Part shown: in pieces, positions 1 to 8,520 of the stretch
Layout: each line of letters starts with the position of its first letter
Position numbering within the stretch: the stretch's first letter is position 1
DNA from: Shouchella oshimensis
Lineage (GTDB): Bacteria > Bacillota > Bacilli > Bacillales > Bacillaceae_D
NCBI RefSeq assembly: GCF_002019765.1
Contig: NZ_KV917380.1
Span: 2,890,792 to 2,954,791, forward strand
Reading direction: 5' to 3'
Length of the DNA: 64,000 nt
Notes under the pieces: generated by a model
The model's database searches: none
The model's input: only the letters and a program-made list of their open reading frames with translations
Told to the model about the DNA's origin: nothing
Position numbers and translations under genes: made by a program

Positions 1-2064
1 ATGATCTGGTTGATTGGGATTCGTTTGAAGTGCCACGTTTACCTCACCACCTCGATGGTAGAAACCATGCGCAGCAAACGCCACTTGTTTTAATGGTTTT
101 ACAACTGGCTTCGTATGCTTTCTAGCCATAAATTGATCAATGCTGTTATCTACATTTGAATAGAGAAGTAGTTTCTTAGAAGTGGATTCTTCCCCAACTT
201 GAAGCGGATCTAATGTCCAACGAACGCATAAGTCGTCATCGATCTCTAAGCATTCTGCACCGTCTTTTCCCTCAACTCCTAGAGAACTACTAGCCCAGTT
301 CATAAACACCCATGGATCACTAAGCTTGTCTAAAGGTAGATCTTGAATCCACACTTGATTTATTTGGGACACATGCACCACTTCCCCCTTAATAGGCAAA
401 TAGATCGAATCAGGTTGAAAGTAAAAAGGAATAATCAGTTGTTTTAAATCTAACACGTTTCTACTCTTATTTTTAAGAACATAGCTTGCTTCAATGATTC
501 CATTTTTCTCCCACTCGTACACAATGGTTAATTGCGCATCTCCATTATGAATAGGATAGTTAATTGTTATGAGTACACCATTATCTGTCACTTCCGGCTT
601 GAGTGAAGTCCAGCCTGTTTGAGCAAGTTCATTCGATACTGGTTCATTGAAGCTAGGATAAAGCATAGTCCAAGGTTCGTCCTGACCGAACTGTTTCATC
701 GTGACAAAGTACGTTTCATAATCAAAGACGAGTTGACGTCTTCCATTCACAACAACAAGACTTCGCTCCTTTTCGAAAAACCCAATGGTATCGTCTGATT
801 CTACAAGAAAAGGAACCTGCTCAGTATAGCGTAAAGATCCGTGTCCGTCCTTGCTTTCACTCGCTAGCTCTATAATCAATGGTACGACACCAGCACGTTT
901 TTGCTTACATGTGAGTGTAAATGATTCTACACCAGTAGCAGCCAAAGAAACGTTCATTTCCCTTTGATTATTCCATTGAATAAGCGGATGATCCTTCACA
1001 CGCACATTCACTTGTTGACTTGTCGATAGATGATTCTTTAGTTGAAAAAACACCTTACCTTGTTCTAACTGTGGTTTTGCTTGAAGTGCAAACGGTTTTT
1101 TTATTGAATATCCACACGCTAATGGACAAGCTATCCCATCCATAAATAGGGGCATACGTGCCATTGGGTATGTAACGCCATCTGAAATTGCTTCATCTTC
1201 CTTCCTAACCTCAGAAATAATAAACGGAAAACGATAGGTTTTCTGTTCATTCTTTTCCAGTACATCATCAACTGCCATCTTCATGTGTAAACGGTTATCA
1301 ACCGTTTCAGTTACGTGAATAGATAGAGGGCAATTCTTTTTATTATGAATTTTAAGAGTGGCTTCATATGGATGATTCGGGAACAATTGTTTATGAGGAA
1401 GCAAATACTCTACTATTGCCTCTGCGGTTTCAATCTTATAGACCTTTCGACTTGAATGCTCAATTCCAACTGAGACCTCATCATGCTCGAACTCAAAGCG
1501 ATACGTAAAAACGGAAAATTCATTTTCTTTTTCCACATCCGGTTTTACCATTAAATCCCGTTTTAATGCTTGATACCAGTTTGTTTCAGTAACCGATCTC
1601 TTAATAAATGGATGTTGCAAAACAAGAGGTATAAAGTTCATTAAATGTGTTGTCTCTTCACGCTCTTCCCAGAAAAAACCACATCGTTTGTACAATGGAA
1701 CCGCTTTTGTGTTGCCTGGCCAAGTATGTAAATCAAGGCGGGGCCACCCTGCTTTATACGTTCGTTTAATTGCCTCAAGCACAAGCTGTTTTCCAATCCC
1801 TTTACCGATATGCTGCGGGTGAGCATTTAATAATGGAATGTATAGTGCATCTTTATCCGTTTTAAATTCAGCTAACCCGCAATAGCCTACAACCTTGTCT
1901 TCTTGAAGGGCTAACATGGTTGACAAATTCCCTGAGTTTCGCTCGTCTTTATCACGATCTTCTGCCGATTCAACTTTGTCGTCTCCACCAAAATTTTCAC
2001 GACTCTCATTCCACATTTTTGCCGTCGCCTTTGCATATTTTTTCTCATAATCTACAATTTTCAT
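1..2064 (-). CDS. GNAT acetyltransferase fused to a large C-terminal region (3' end outside window)
   Basis: The frame is open from an ATG at 2064 to the left edge, 688 codons without a stop, so the C terminus is missing. Residues 1 to about 150 form a GNAT acetyltransferase: an acetyl-CoA loop is visible in HIGKGIGKQL, followed by a typical GNTKAVPLYKRCGFFWEE ending. Members of this family move an acetyl group from acetyl-CoA to an amine; the substrate cannot be told here. The following 540 or more residues alternate short hydrophobic and charged stretches without membrane segments, as in beta-rich domains, and I do not recognise the family. Such a long extension is unusual for GNAT proteins. 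It stands alone, with the katA terminator upstream. Confidence 0.8.
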   Translation of the reverse strand, partial: MKIVDYEKKYAKATAKMWNESRENFGGDDKVESAEDRDKDERNSGNLSTMLALQEDKVVGYCGLAEFKTDKDALYIPLLNAHPQHIGKGIGKQLVLEAIKRTYKAGWPRLDLHTWPGNTKAVPLYKRCGFFWEEREETTHLMNFIPLVLQHPFIKRSVTETNWYQALKRDLMVKPDVEKENEFSVFTYRFEFEHDEVSVGIEHSSRKVYKIETAEAIVEYLLPHKQLFPNHPYEATLKIHNKKNCPLSIHVTETVDNRLHMKMAVDDVLEKNEQKTYRFPFIISEVRKEDEAISDGVTYPMARMPLFMDGIACPLACGYSIKKPFALQAKPQLEQGKVFFQLKNHLSTSQQVNVRVKDHPLIQWNNQREMNVSLAATGVESFTLTCKQKRAGVVPLIIELASESKDGHGSLRYTEQVPFLVESDDTIGFFEKERSLVVVNGRRQLVFDYETYFVTMKQFGQDEPWTMLYPSFNEPVSNELAQTGWTSLKPEVTDNGVLITINYPIHNGDAQLTIVYEWEKNGIIEASYVLKNKSRNVLDLKQLIIPFYFQPDSIYLPIKGEVVHVSQINQVWIQDLPLDKLSDPWVFMNWASSSLGVEGKDGAECLEIDDDLCVRWTLDPLQVGEESTSKKLLLYSNVDNSIDQFMARKHTKPVVKPLKQVAFAAHGFYHRGGEVNVALQTNPNQPDH

Positions 2065-2112
2065 AACCTTCCCCCTTTTTCGTTTATCATAAAATAAATT
2101 ATCCTTTGACGC

Positions 2113-2147
2113 AAAAAAGAACCGCCATTTATGGCTGGTTCTTTTTT
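2113..2147 (-). terminator. Terminator of katA
   Basis: An inverted repeat with arms AAAAAAGAACCGCC and GGCTGGTTCTTTTTT around a short AT loop lies just past the katA stop codon and gives a U-run on the minus strand. It also separates katA from the GNAT gene. Confidence 0.85.
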
Positions 2148-2162
2148 GAATTAAAGATTTCT

Positions 2163-3620
2163 TTAGTGATCAGCATGTTGCACATAGCTAGAAATATCAA
2201 GATTCAATTGATCTGCCAATGCTTGACCCAGGGTTTCATCCGCTCGATAGAAATTACAAACTGCACGTAAAGCTGTTTCTTCTTTTACTTGTTCTAGATC
2301 CCCAACAATATTTTTAATGAGGGCTTCTTGAACACTCTTTTCGTAATTACGGTAGATCTTTCCTGCTTGACCAAAATGGTTTTTCTTCTCAATCGCTATT
2401 CTACCTATTGTGCCGCTAATCGGTGCTCTATAGTCTTCGTATCCTTCCGCCTCAGCAGGTGTTTCTTGGTGACGGTTCGGCTCATAATTTATCCGATTTG
2501 TCTGCTGTCCAATTGGCATTGCACCATCACGCTGAAAGTTTGCTTTTTGAGCAAATGGGCAATTGACTGGTAAATTTAAATAGTTTGCACCTACACGGTA
2601 GCGTTGTGTATCAGAATAAGAAAAGATTCTCCCTTGAAGCATCTTATCTTCTGAAGGTTCGATTCCAGGTACAAGGTTTCCCGGATTGAAGCCGACTTGT
2701 TCCGTTTCTGCAAACACATTATCCGGATTACGATTTAATGTCATTGTACCAACGTGTTGATAAGGAATATCTTCTTCTAACCAGTCTTTCGTTGAATCCA
2801 GTGGATGGAAATCAAAGTGATCAAGGTCTGCAGGGTCAAGAATTTGAACATAAAGATCCCACTCTGGAAAATCACCTTTTTCAATTGCTTCATACAAATC
2901 TCTTGTTGCATGGTTAAAATCTTTCCCTTGAATTTCAGCTGCTTCTTCTCCTGATAAGTTGCGAATACCTTTTTTCGGAACCCAACGCAGCTTTACATAG
3001 ACCATATTCCCATGTGCATTCACCCACTTAAACGCATGGACACTTGATCCTCGCATTTCTCGGTAGGAAGCTGGTATGCCTTCATCTGTAAACAAATGCA
3101 TGAGCATATTTGTTGTTTCAGGTGATAAAGACATGAAGTCCCAGTAACGATCTGGATCTTGAATATTTGTACGTGGGTCGGGCTTTAATGAATGAATGAC
3201 ATCTGGAAATTTGATTGCGTCTCGAATGAAAAATACAGGTAAATTGTTACCCACAAAATCATAATTGCCTTCTTCTGTATAAAACTTCACTGAAAAGCCA
3301 CGAGGATCTCGCAATGTTTCTGGAGAAGTGCCGCCGTGAATAACTGTAGAAAAACGTACAAACAATGGCGTTTCTTTTCCATCCTCTGCAAGGAAAGCGG
3401 CTTTTGTATAACGTTTCATATTCGTCTTCACCTTAAAAACGCCGTAAGCGCCAACGCCTCTCGCATGGACAACTCGCTCAGGTATACGCTCTCTGTCAAA
3501 GTGAGCTAGCTTTTCTACTAAATGATAGTCTTCTAACATAGTCGGCCCATGTTGTCCGGCTGTTCTTGAATTTTGATTGTCGTAGATCGGATGACCTTGA
3601 TTGTCTGTTAAACGTGTCAT
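2163..3620 (-). CDS. katA: Catalase, monofunctional haem type
   Basis: A 485-residue haem catalase that splits hydrogen peroxide into water and oxygen in the cytoplasm. The distal His is in RVVHARGVGAYG (His52), the distal Asn is in the GNNLPVFFIRDAIKFP motif, and the haem-ligand Tyr335 is in RIFSYSDTQRYR. Length and motifs fit the small-subunit clade 3 catalases such as Bacillus subtilis KatA. The ATG at 3620 has a clear GGAGGC ribosome site. It has its own promoter region (3680-3743), so it is probably not read only from the upstream hydroxylase operon. That region has a SigB-like promoter and a PerR/Fur-like palindrome, both fitting stress control. Confidence 0.97.
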   Translation of the reverse strand: MTRLTDNQGHPIYDNQNSRTAGQHGPTMLEDYHLVEKLAHFDRERIPERVVHARGVGAYGVFKVKTNMKRYTKAAFLAEDGKETPLFVRFSTVIHGGTSPETLRDPRGFSVKFYTEEGNYDFVGNNLPVFFIRDAIKFPDVIHSLKPDPRTNIQDPDRYWDFMSLSPETTNMLMHLFTDEGIPASYREMRGSSVHAFKWVNAHGNMVYVKLRWVPKKGIRNLSGEEAAEIQGKDFNHATRDLYEAIEKGDFPEWDLYVQILDPADLDHFDFHPLDSTKDWLEEDIPYQHVGTMTLNRNPDNVFAETEQVGFNPGNLVPGIEPSEDKMLQGRIFSYSDTQRYRVGANYLNLPVNCPFAQKANFQRDGAMPIGQQTNRINYEPNRHQETPAEAEGYEDYRAPISGTIGRIAIEKKNHFGQAGKIYRNYEKSVQEALIKNIVGDLEQVKEETALRAVCNFYRADETLGQALADQLNLDISSYVQHADH

Positions 3621-3679
3621 ATGTAGTGCCTCCTTCAGAAAACAGGTATCATTCTATTCCCTTGTTGCAATGATAAACT

Positions 3680-3705
3680 GTTCCCCTTCCAAGAAGCATT
3701 TAAAC
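3680..3705 (-). promoter_or_regulatory. Possible SigB-type promoter of katA
   Basis: On the minus strand GTTTAA (3700-3705) is followed after 14 bases by GGGAAC (3680-3685). This is close to the general-stress consensus GTTTAA-N12-15-GGGWAW. The predicted start of transcription is about 50 bases before the katA ATG. No convincing SigA promoter is seen in the same interval. Confidence 0.5.
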
Positions 3706-3728
3706 CTGATGCAAAAAGAATTCTTTTT

Positions 3729-3743
3729 TAATAATCATTATTA
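3729..3743. promoter_or_regulatory. Perfect 7-1-7 palindrome of PerR/Fur type
   Basis: TAATAATCATTATTA is a perfect 15-bp 7-1-7 palindrome. It differs slightly from both the PerR box (TTATAATNATTATAA) and the Fur box (TGATAATNATTATCA). It covers the stop codon of the hydroxylase gene and lies about 24 bp upstream of the SigB-like -35 of katA. A second AT palindrome, AAAAAGAATTCTTTTT (3713-3728), sits next to it. PerR control of katA is the simplest reading. Confidence 0.5.
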
Positions 3744-5042
3744 CGTATTCTCTTCGCTTGAAAAGCGTTGAAACACGGACCCTGGACTTTCTTTATATAT
3801 GGCTTCGCCAGCCAGTTCATTTACGATTCGTACATTTCTCTCTACTGATAACCCTAAATTGGTTGCACTTGTCCCTAACGCATGCTCTAGATTTGTTAGC
3901 GAGAAGACGTTGTTCTTCCTTCCATCAAGAAACCGTAAAGCTGCGTTTCGAGTCACAGCAAATTCCTTCTCTGATTCCATTTCCACCTCTTTCAGCATCT
4001 TTTGAAACCATTGAGGCAGTCTAGGTTTGTAGCCGGTGGCGAATACAACCTTTTCTGTGTCATGTTTAAACGAATGATCTTCTTGCCATTGTTTAGCAAA
4101 AAGTGTGTATCCTTTCGTACCACTCTTTTCTACACGACTTACTTCCGTTGTTGCTTGAACAAGTGCTGGCGCATGATTTGTTTCAATACTACGGTGATAC
4201 AACTTGTCATAAATTTTGTGAAGGGTTTTTTGTTGGACACCATTTCGCAAGTTCCCAAGCATCGGAAGGGCTTTTTTTCTTGTATCATACGATAGGCTAT
4301 GAAAGTAATCCACATAGCTAGGCGAAAAGAGTTCCTGACCAATTTTTGAGTCTTCAAGCTGAAAGAATCCTGGTGAGCGAGTAAACCACGTTAATTCATA
4401 GTCATAATCAATTTGGTCATCAAGCAGCTTATAAAAAATTTCAGCCGCACTTTGTCCAGAGCCAATCACTGTAATGGATTTCGCTTGTTTTATCTTTTCT
4501 TCATGAAACCCATAAGAACTAGAATGGATGAGGTCATCATTCAACCCTTCTTCCAATTCTACTGGCACCATTGGCTCACTACCAGTACCAACAACAAGAT
4601 GTTTGCTATAGTAGTGCTCTGTTTGATGATTCGCTTTTACCGTCACTTCGTAGCATTCATCCTCTTTTACATAGCGAACATCTACTACCTTCTTCCCAAA
4701 ATGACAGTTCGTTAATTGCTCTGAAACCCAGCGGCAGTAAGCATTGTATTCTTTTCTTGGTACGTCGAACCGGTTAAAAAAGAAAAATGACATTAAGCGG
4801 TCATGAACATGAGCATAATTTAAAAACGTATACTTACTTGTAGGGTTTGCAAATGAAACTAAATCGGCTAAAAATGGAACCTGTAAATCGGTCCCATCTA
4901 ATAACATTCCAGGATGCCATTGAAACACATTTGTTTCATCAAAAAATGCGCTTTTTACGTTTGTCTTTTCCTCGAGTAAAGCAGCAAGCCCTAAATTAAA
5001 TGGACCAATTCCTATTCCAATGACATCAATTTTCTCTTTCAT
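3741..5042 (-). CDS. Lysine/ornithine N-monooxygenase (SidA/IucD/PvdA family)
   Basis: A 433-residue flavoprotein of the NADPH-dependent N-hydroxylases that act on lysine or ornithine side chains in hydroxamate siderophore synthesis. The FAD site is seen in VIGIGIGPFNLGLAAL at the N terminus, the NADPH site in VIGSGQSAAEIF near residue 200, and the family's ATGYKPRLP near residue 335. I chose the ATG at 5042, which has AGGAGC 8 bases before it; an in-frame ATG 24 bases upstream has no ribosome site. It follows the aldehyde dehydrogenase gene by 10 bases, so the two are co-transcribed. No siderophore synthetase or exporter is nearby. Lysine versus ornithine specificity cannot be settled from sequence alone. 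Confidence 0.85.
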   Translation of the reverse strand: MKEKIDVIGIGIGPFNLGLAALLEEKTNVKSAFFDETNVFQWHPGMLLDGTDLQVPFLADLVSFANPTSKYTFLNYAHVHDRLMSFFFFNRFDVPRKEYNAYCRWVSEQLTNCHFGKKVVDVRYVKEDECYEVTVKANHQTEHYYSKHLVVGTGSEPMVPVELEEGLNDDLIHSSSYGFHEEKIKQAKSITVIGSGQSAAEIFYKLLDDQIDYDYELTWFTRSPGFFQLEDSKIGQELFSPSYVDYFHSLSYDTRKKALPMLGNLRNGVQQKTLHKIYDKLYHRSIETNHAPALVQATTEVSRVEKSGTKGYTLFAKQWQEDHSFKHDTEKVVFATGYKPRLPQWFQKMLKEVEMESEKEFAVTRNAALRFLDGRKNNVFSLTNLEHALGTSATNLGLSVERNVRIVNELAGEAIYKESPGSVFQRFSSEENT

Positions 5043-5052
5043 ATACACGCTC

Positions 5053-6414
5053 CTATTTGAAAACATTTCGAATAATTTTGTTCATAACTTTACCGCTTTT
5101 ATAGCGTAACGGCATATCAAAAGCGGTTGTTTGTTTTAGCATGCCCTTTTGGTGAGAAAAAGTACGGAAACTCTCATATCCGTGGTATGCCCCAATGCCA
5201 CTTGGACCCTTCCCACCAAAAGGTAAGTAAGGATTCGCTACATGCATAATCGTATCATTGATACAGCCGCCCCCAAACGAGAGTTGTTCGGTGTACAGTT
5301 TTTGCGTTTGCTCCTCTTCCGAAAACACATATAGAGCAAGAGGATTTGGTAATGATCGCACTCTTACCAATACTTCTGTTGCTGATTTAAATGGAAAGAC
5401 AGGTAAGATGGGTCCAAATATCTCATCTTGCATTATAGGGGCGTCCCAATCAACATCTGTTAATAGAGTTGGTGCTATTAAACGGTCTTCCTTTGAACTC
5501 TGTCCCCCTAATACAATTTCCCCATCATTTAAAAAGGCTGCTAAACGATCAAAATGTTTATCATTAACAATTTGCGTGAACGTCCCTTCTTTTGTTCGTT
5601 GAGAAAACAAATTGTACGTATGCTTTTTAAGCTTTTTTAGAAAGTCTTCGTAGACTGATTCGTGAACCATTACATAATCAGGCGCAATACATGTTTGTCC
5701 TGCATTCGTAAATTTTCCCCATGCAATACGCTTTGCCGCCAAGTCAAGCTTCGCATCTTCTGCAACAATCACCGGGCTTTTCCCACCTAATTCAAGGGTA
5801 TGAGGTGTTAAATGTTCGGCAGCATGTTTCATAACAATTTTTCCTACGGCCACACTACCTGTAAAAAAGATATAGTCAAATCCCTGTTTTAAAAGGGCTT
5901 CCGATGTCTTCGCATCGCCCTCCACGACAGCAACAATCTCTTGTGCGAAAGTTGCACGCACAGCGGCAGCAATGGCACTTGACGTATGAGGTGTCAATTC
6001 GGAAGGTTTAATAACTGCACTGTTTCCAGCTGCTAGCGCTCCTACTAAAGGAGAAAATGTTAATTGAATTGGATAATTCCAAGGCGCTATAATTAATACA
6101 CTTCCATAAGGTTCATTTACCAAATAGCTTTTAGAACCAGTATGCGTAACAGGTGTTTTTACATTTACTGGCTCCATCCATTCTTCTAATGATTCCAGCG
6201 CATGCGTAATTTCAGCGTGCACCGTACCAAGCTCCATCATAAATGCTTCAGCTTCTTGCTTGTTTAAATCTTTATTAACTGCCCTAAGAAATTCTTGTTC
6301 ATGTTGATGTAGCATTTGTTTTAATTTTTCTAGCTGCTGCTTTCTAGCGTGAAAAGATTTCATGGCACCTGAAAAAACAAATTCTTGCTGAACACCTTTT
6401 AATGTTGCATACAT
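5053..6414 (-). CDS. Aldehyde dehydrogenase (class 3-like, NAD(P)+)
   Basis: A 453-residue aldehyde dehydrogenase oxidising aldehydes to acids. The fold is marked by IIAPWNYPIQLTFSPLVGAL near residue 110, the catalytic Glu in HTLELGGKSPVIV, the catalytic Cys in KFTNAGQTCIAPDYV and the late FGPILPV motif. The C-terminal part resembles the class 3/YwdH fatty-aldehyde type. Possible starts are TTG 6465, ATG 6450 and ATG 6414. I chose 6414 because a GGGG element lies about 10 bases upstream and the length then fits the family; the others have their G-rich stretch too close or none. It is the first gene of a two-gene operon with the N-hydroxylase. Its aldehyde is unknown. Confidence 0.85.
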   Translation of the reverse strand: MYATLKGVQQEFVFSGAMKSFHARKQQLEKLKQMLHQHEQEFLRAVNKDLNKQEAEAFMMELGTVHAEITHALESLEEWMEPVNVKTPVTHTGSKSYLVNEPYGSVLIIAPWNYPIQLTFSPLVGALAAGNSAVIKPSELTPHTSSAIAAAVRATFAQEIVAVVEGDAKTSEALLKQGFDYIFFTGSVAVGKIVMKHAAEHLTPHTLELGGKSPVIVAEDAKLDLAAKRIAWGKFTNAGQTCIAPDYVMVHESVYEDFLKKLKKHTYNLFSQRTKEGTFTQIVNDKHFDRLAAFLNDGEIVLGGQSSKEDRLIAPTLLTDVDWDAPIMQDEIFGPILPVFPFKSATEVLVRVRSLPNPLALYVFSEEEQTQKLYTEQLSFGGGCINDTIMHVANPYLPFGGKGPSGIGAYHGYESFRTFSHQKGMLKQTTAFDMPLRYKSGKVMNKIIRNVFK

Positions 6415-6483
6415 AAACGTCACATCCCCTTTTATGTGTTCTTTTAACATATTCCCTTTACCCAAAATGAAAAACGTTTACTT

Positions 6484-7116
6484 TTAGCTTTTCCGACCAT
6501 AATCAGCTTTAATTTCACCATTTCGCTCTGTATCCCATTTTAATACTTGATGATGGTTTGGATTTTCCTTTAGCCATTTCTCAGCTCGATCAATGAGGGA
6601 CCAAATCTCTTCAGTTTTTTCATCTCGTGGTAATGTTGAATTTGCTTTTTTCTTCTTCACCCAACTAATGGCGGTTTTAGAATCAGAATAAATCGGTTTT
6701 GACAGTTGTTTCTGTTTTAAATAAGCAAGCCCATGTACAATTGCTAAAAATTCACCCATATTATTCGTTCCAAGCTGAATTGGCTCTTTCTCAAATAAGA
6801 CCTCGCCTGTTTTTGTATCCACACCTTTATATTCTACTCTTCCTGGATTCCCGTGGCTTCCAACGTCTACGCTAATACTATCCCAAATAACATCGTTCCC
6901 ACTACCTTGCTCAGCTCGCTGCAACGATTTTTTGGCTGTTTTTTTTACACCTTGACCTGGTTTCCCTAAAAAAGCTTGTTCCGCCTCGTTCTTTGTTGGA
7001 AATGACTTGTATCGTGCTCCTTTAAAGCCTTTCACTTGCCTTTCACATTCTGACCACGTTTCATATATACCGGGCTTTTTGCCTGCCCATACAACATAAT
7101 ATTTTTGCTTTGCCAC
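6484..7116 (-). CDS. RNase H family protein with N-terminal viroplasmin (hybrid-binding) domain
   Basis: A 210-residue protein. Residues 1-45 are a caulimovirus-viroplasmin-like hybrid-binding domain (KYYVVWAGKKPGIYETWSEC), as at the N terminus of eukaryotic RNase H1. Residues about 75-210 are an RNase H fold with acidic residues in SISVDVGSHGNPG, NNMGEFLAIVHGL, IYSDSKTAISWV and ADYGRKS, giving a D-E-D-D set. It should cut RNA in RNA-DNA hybrids. The start is a GTG with GAGGCGAAG upstream. It is a single gene read away from the small gene at 7289, and Bacillus carries similar extra RNase H proteins beside RnhB/RnhC. Confidence 0.85.
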   Translation of the reverse strand: MAKQKYYVVWAGKKPGIYETWSECERQVKGFKGARYKSFPTKNEAEQAFLGKPGQGVKKTAKKSLQRAEQGSGNDVIWDSISVDVGSHGNPGRVEYKGVDTKTGEVLFEKEPIQLGTNNMGEFLAIVHGLAYLKQKQLSKPIYSDSKTAISWVKKKKANSTLPRDEKTEEIWSLIDRAEKWLKENPNHHQVLKWDTERNGEIKADYGRKS

Positions 7117-7192
7117 TTTTTCTTCGCCTCACTTTGGTCAACTACGTCTACTAGGACATTCCTAAACCAGTTCTATTATTCTTCTACTCATG

Positions 7193-7207
7193 TAGTGTAT
7201 CACACTA
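7193..7207. promoter_or_regulatory. Inverted repeat in a divergent promoter region
   Basis: TAGTGT-ATC-ACACTA is a perfect 6-3-6 inverted repeat midway between the divergent RNase H gene and the gene at 7289. Its minus-strand reading contains TATAGT and could overlap a -10 box. It looks like an operator, but I cannot name the factor. Confidence 0.3.
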
Positions 7208-7288
7208 TAAATCTTCATCACTACGCCTGTACTTCCTTGATTAAAACGTTCATTTTCTGTCTAAACTGAAGGAAAGAGGAGGCGAATC

Positions 7289-7540
7289 ATGGAAATTAAT
7301 GTGGATCGAAAACGCTCTGTGGAGGAAATTGGAAATTTTGTCTGTACGGAAAAAGAAAAACTATTCGTTCTTGTGTTAGATAAAGGGGACAAATACCCCT
7401 ATTTACTCTTATCGTTACAAACGTTTCATATCATCCAAAATTACGATAGCATGCCTACTCGTGAAGAGTTAGAAGAAGATATAGGGGAGAAAATAAAAGA
7501 AATTTATAGTCAAAACTACGCATCTATCACACTTGTGTAA
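7289..7540 (+). CDS. Small protein of unknown function, 83 residues
   Basis: A strong ribosome site (GAGGAGGCG) precedes the ATG and the ORF is free of overlaps, so it is very likely translated. The product is soluble, with a beta-strand-rich N-terminal half (KLFVLVLDKGDKYPYLLLSL) and a charged helix at the C-terminal end (TREELEEDIGEKIKEI). There is no signal peptide, membrane segment or cysteine pair; one Cys sits at position 19. I do not recognise the family. It is transcribed alone and ends before a bidirectional terminator at 7670-7702. Confidence 0.75.
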   Translation: MEINVDRKRSVEEIGNFVCTEKEKLFVLVLDKGDKYPYLLLSLQTFHIIQNYDSMPTREELEEDIGEKIKEIYSQNYASITLV

Positions 7541-7663
7541 TAGAATACTTTTTCTTTTTTTCAGAAAGCAACTCGTTCAAAGAAGAAAATCATTTGTTTG
7601 ACCGTGACTCTCCAAGAAGTAAGGAAAGAGCTTTTAAGGTTTTAATTGAGCTACAAATGGATC

Positions 7664-7706
7664 CAAAAAACTCCTCAAATCAAGTTGCGTGATTTCAGGA
7701 GTAGTG
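7664..7706. terminator. Terminator between convergent genes
   Basis: Arms ACTCCT-C-AAATCA (7670-7682) and TGATTT-C-AGGAGT (7690-7702) pair over 12 bp with one C-C mismatch. Six T residues follow on the minus strand. It ends the gene at 7722-8042 and may also stop reading from 7289-7540. Confidence 0.8.
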
Positions 7707-7721
7707 TTTAAATCTATTTAT

Positions 7722-8042
7722 TTATTGTGCAGAATCGGCAGTCGATTGTTCATACCAATTATCCAATACTTTAGCATCTAAAATGCGTTTTTTAATATAA
7801 ATCGTTTGCTTTTTAAGAAAAAGCTCTTCCCAGTTCACTTCAAAATCTGAAGCCATCTCAACAAGTGTTAACAGCTCTTGCCAAGCCACGTATCGTTTGT
7901 ACCAAAAAAACGTAGGCTGTTCTGAGATATACGGATAGAGATCGTCAAATTCTGTATGCTTACAGTCGATTGTACGCTCAAATTGAAGCTTCGCTTTCTC
8001 TAATCGCTCTTTCAAATATGGTTGCAATTCAGTCTGTTTCAC
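7722..8042 (-). CDS. Protein of unknown function, 106 residues
   Basis: I place the start at a GTG (8042) with AGGGGGG 7 bases upstream. An upstream in-frame ATG at 8090 would lie before the -10 box at 8070-8075 and has no ribosome site. The product is soluble, helical and rich in Trp, Tyr, Lys and Glu (FFWYKRYVAWQELLTLVEMA), with no signal peptide or membrane helix. I do not recognise the family. It lies downstream of the DCC-type oxidoreductase but has its own strong promoter. Confidence 0.7.
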   Translation of the reverse strand: MKQTELQPYLKERLEKAKLQFERTIDCKHTEFDDLYPYISEQPTFFWYKRYVAWQELLTLVEMASDFEVNWEELFLKKQTIYIKKRILDAKVLDNWYEQSTADSAQ

Positions 8043-8069
8043 TATGATGCCCCCCTCGTGCTTTTTGTA

Positions 8070-8097
8070 ATTATAGCACAATTCTTCCATCTGTACA
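8070..8097 (-). promoter_or_regulatory. SigA promoter with extended -10 for the 106-residue gene
   Basis: TGTACA (8092-8097), 16-base spacer, then TATAAT (8070-8075) preceded by TG to give the extended -10 TGCTATAAT. The predicted transcript starts about 20 bases before the ribosome site and supports the GTG start at 8042. Confidence 0.7.
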
Positions 8098-8127
8098 GAA
8101 CAGAAAAATCACGAATTTCATCAAAAA

Positions 8128-8520
8128 TTATGTTAAAAACCGACTTCTCTCTTCTTCAGTTGGTAAACGACATGTGGTTTTCTTGCCGAATAAGCGATAA
8201 CGATTTGCAGCTACTACATCGTAAAGCTTATGTCGAATTAAACGTGGAACCCACTTTCCAGCCCCTAGTATAAACCAACCCCCAGTCAATTTAGGTACTA
8301 CCTTTAATACTGCATCACTTTTTACGTAGGCTTTATCATTCTCAATTACCACCATTGTGTTTAAATCGACTTCAAGTTGATATTCTTTTAAAAGTGATTG
8401 GCCTTTTTCAGATTGGAGAGATGCAAATTGATAGTATTTTTCTTTGTCTCGTTTCATGACGAAGTCTACGAGATGATTACACAGACTGCATACACCATCG
8501 AACAATAGAATTCCACCCAC
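8128..8520 (-). CDS. Thiol-disulfide oxidoreductase of the DCC family (YuxK-like, DUF393)
   Basis: A 130-residue member of the DCC family, named for its N-terminal Asp-x-x-Cys-x-x-Cys motif, here ILLFDGVCSLCNHLVDFVM at about residues 4-22. A second conserved stretch is RHKLYDVVAANRYRLFGKK. The family is predicted to be thiol-redox active; no substrate is firmly known to me. The GTG at 8520 has AAGGAAGGA 9 bases upstream and gives the usual family length, whereas the longest ORF adds 34 residues without homologous character. Reading is toward the 106-residue gene. An extended -10 (TGTTATGAT; ATCATA at 8551-8556 on the plus strand) lies just upstream. Confidence 0.85.
   Translation of the reverse strand: MGGILLFDGVCSLCNHLVDFVMKRDKEKYYQFASLQSEKGQSLLKEYQLEVDLNTMVVIENDKAYVKSDAVLKVVPKLTGGWFILGAGKWVPRLIRHKLYDVVAANRYRLFGKKTTCRLPTEEERSRFLT

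Noticed and set aside
1641-1826. 61-codon minus-strand ORF
   Set aside because: A shadow inside the long GNAT fusion frame, which is open across the whole region.
7560-7689. Frame reading to a TGA at 7689 with protein-like composition (FDRDSPRSKERAFKVLIELQ)
   Set aside because: No start with a ribosome site, and its end lies in the stem of a clear terminator. It may be a gene remnant but I cannot support it.
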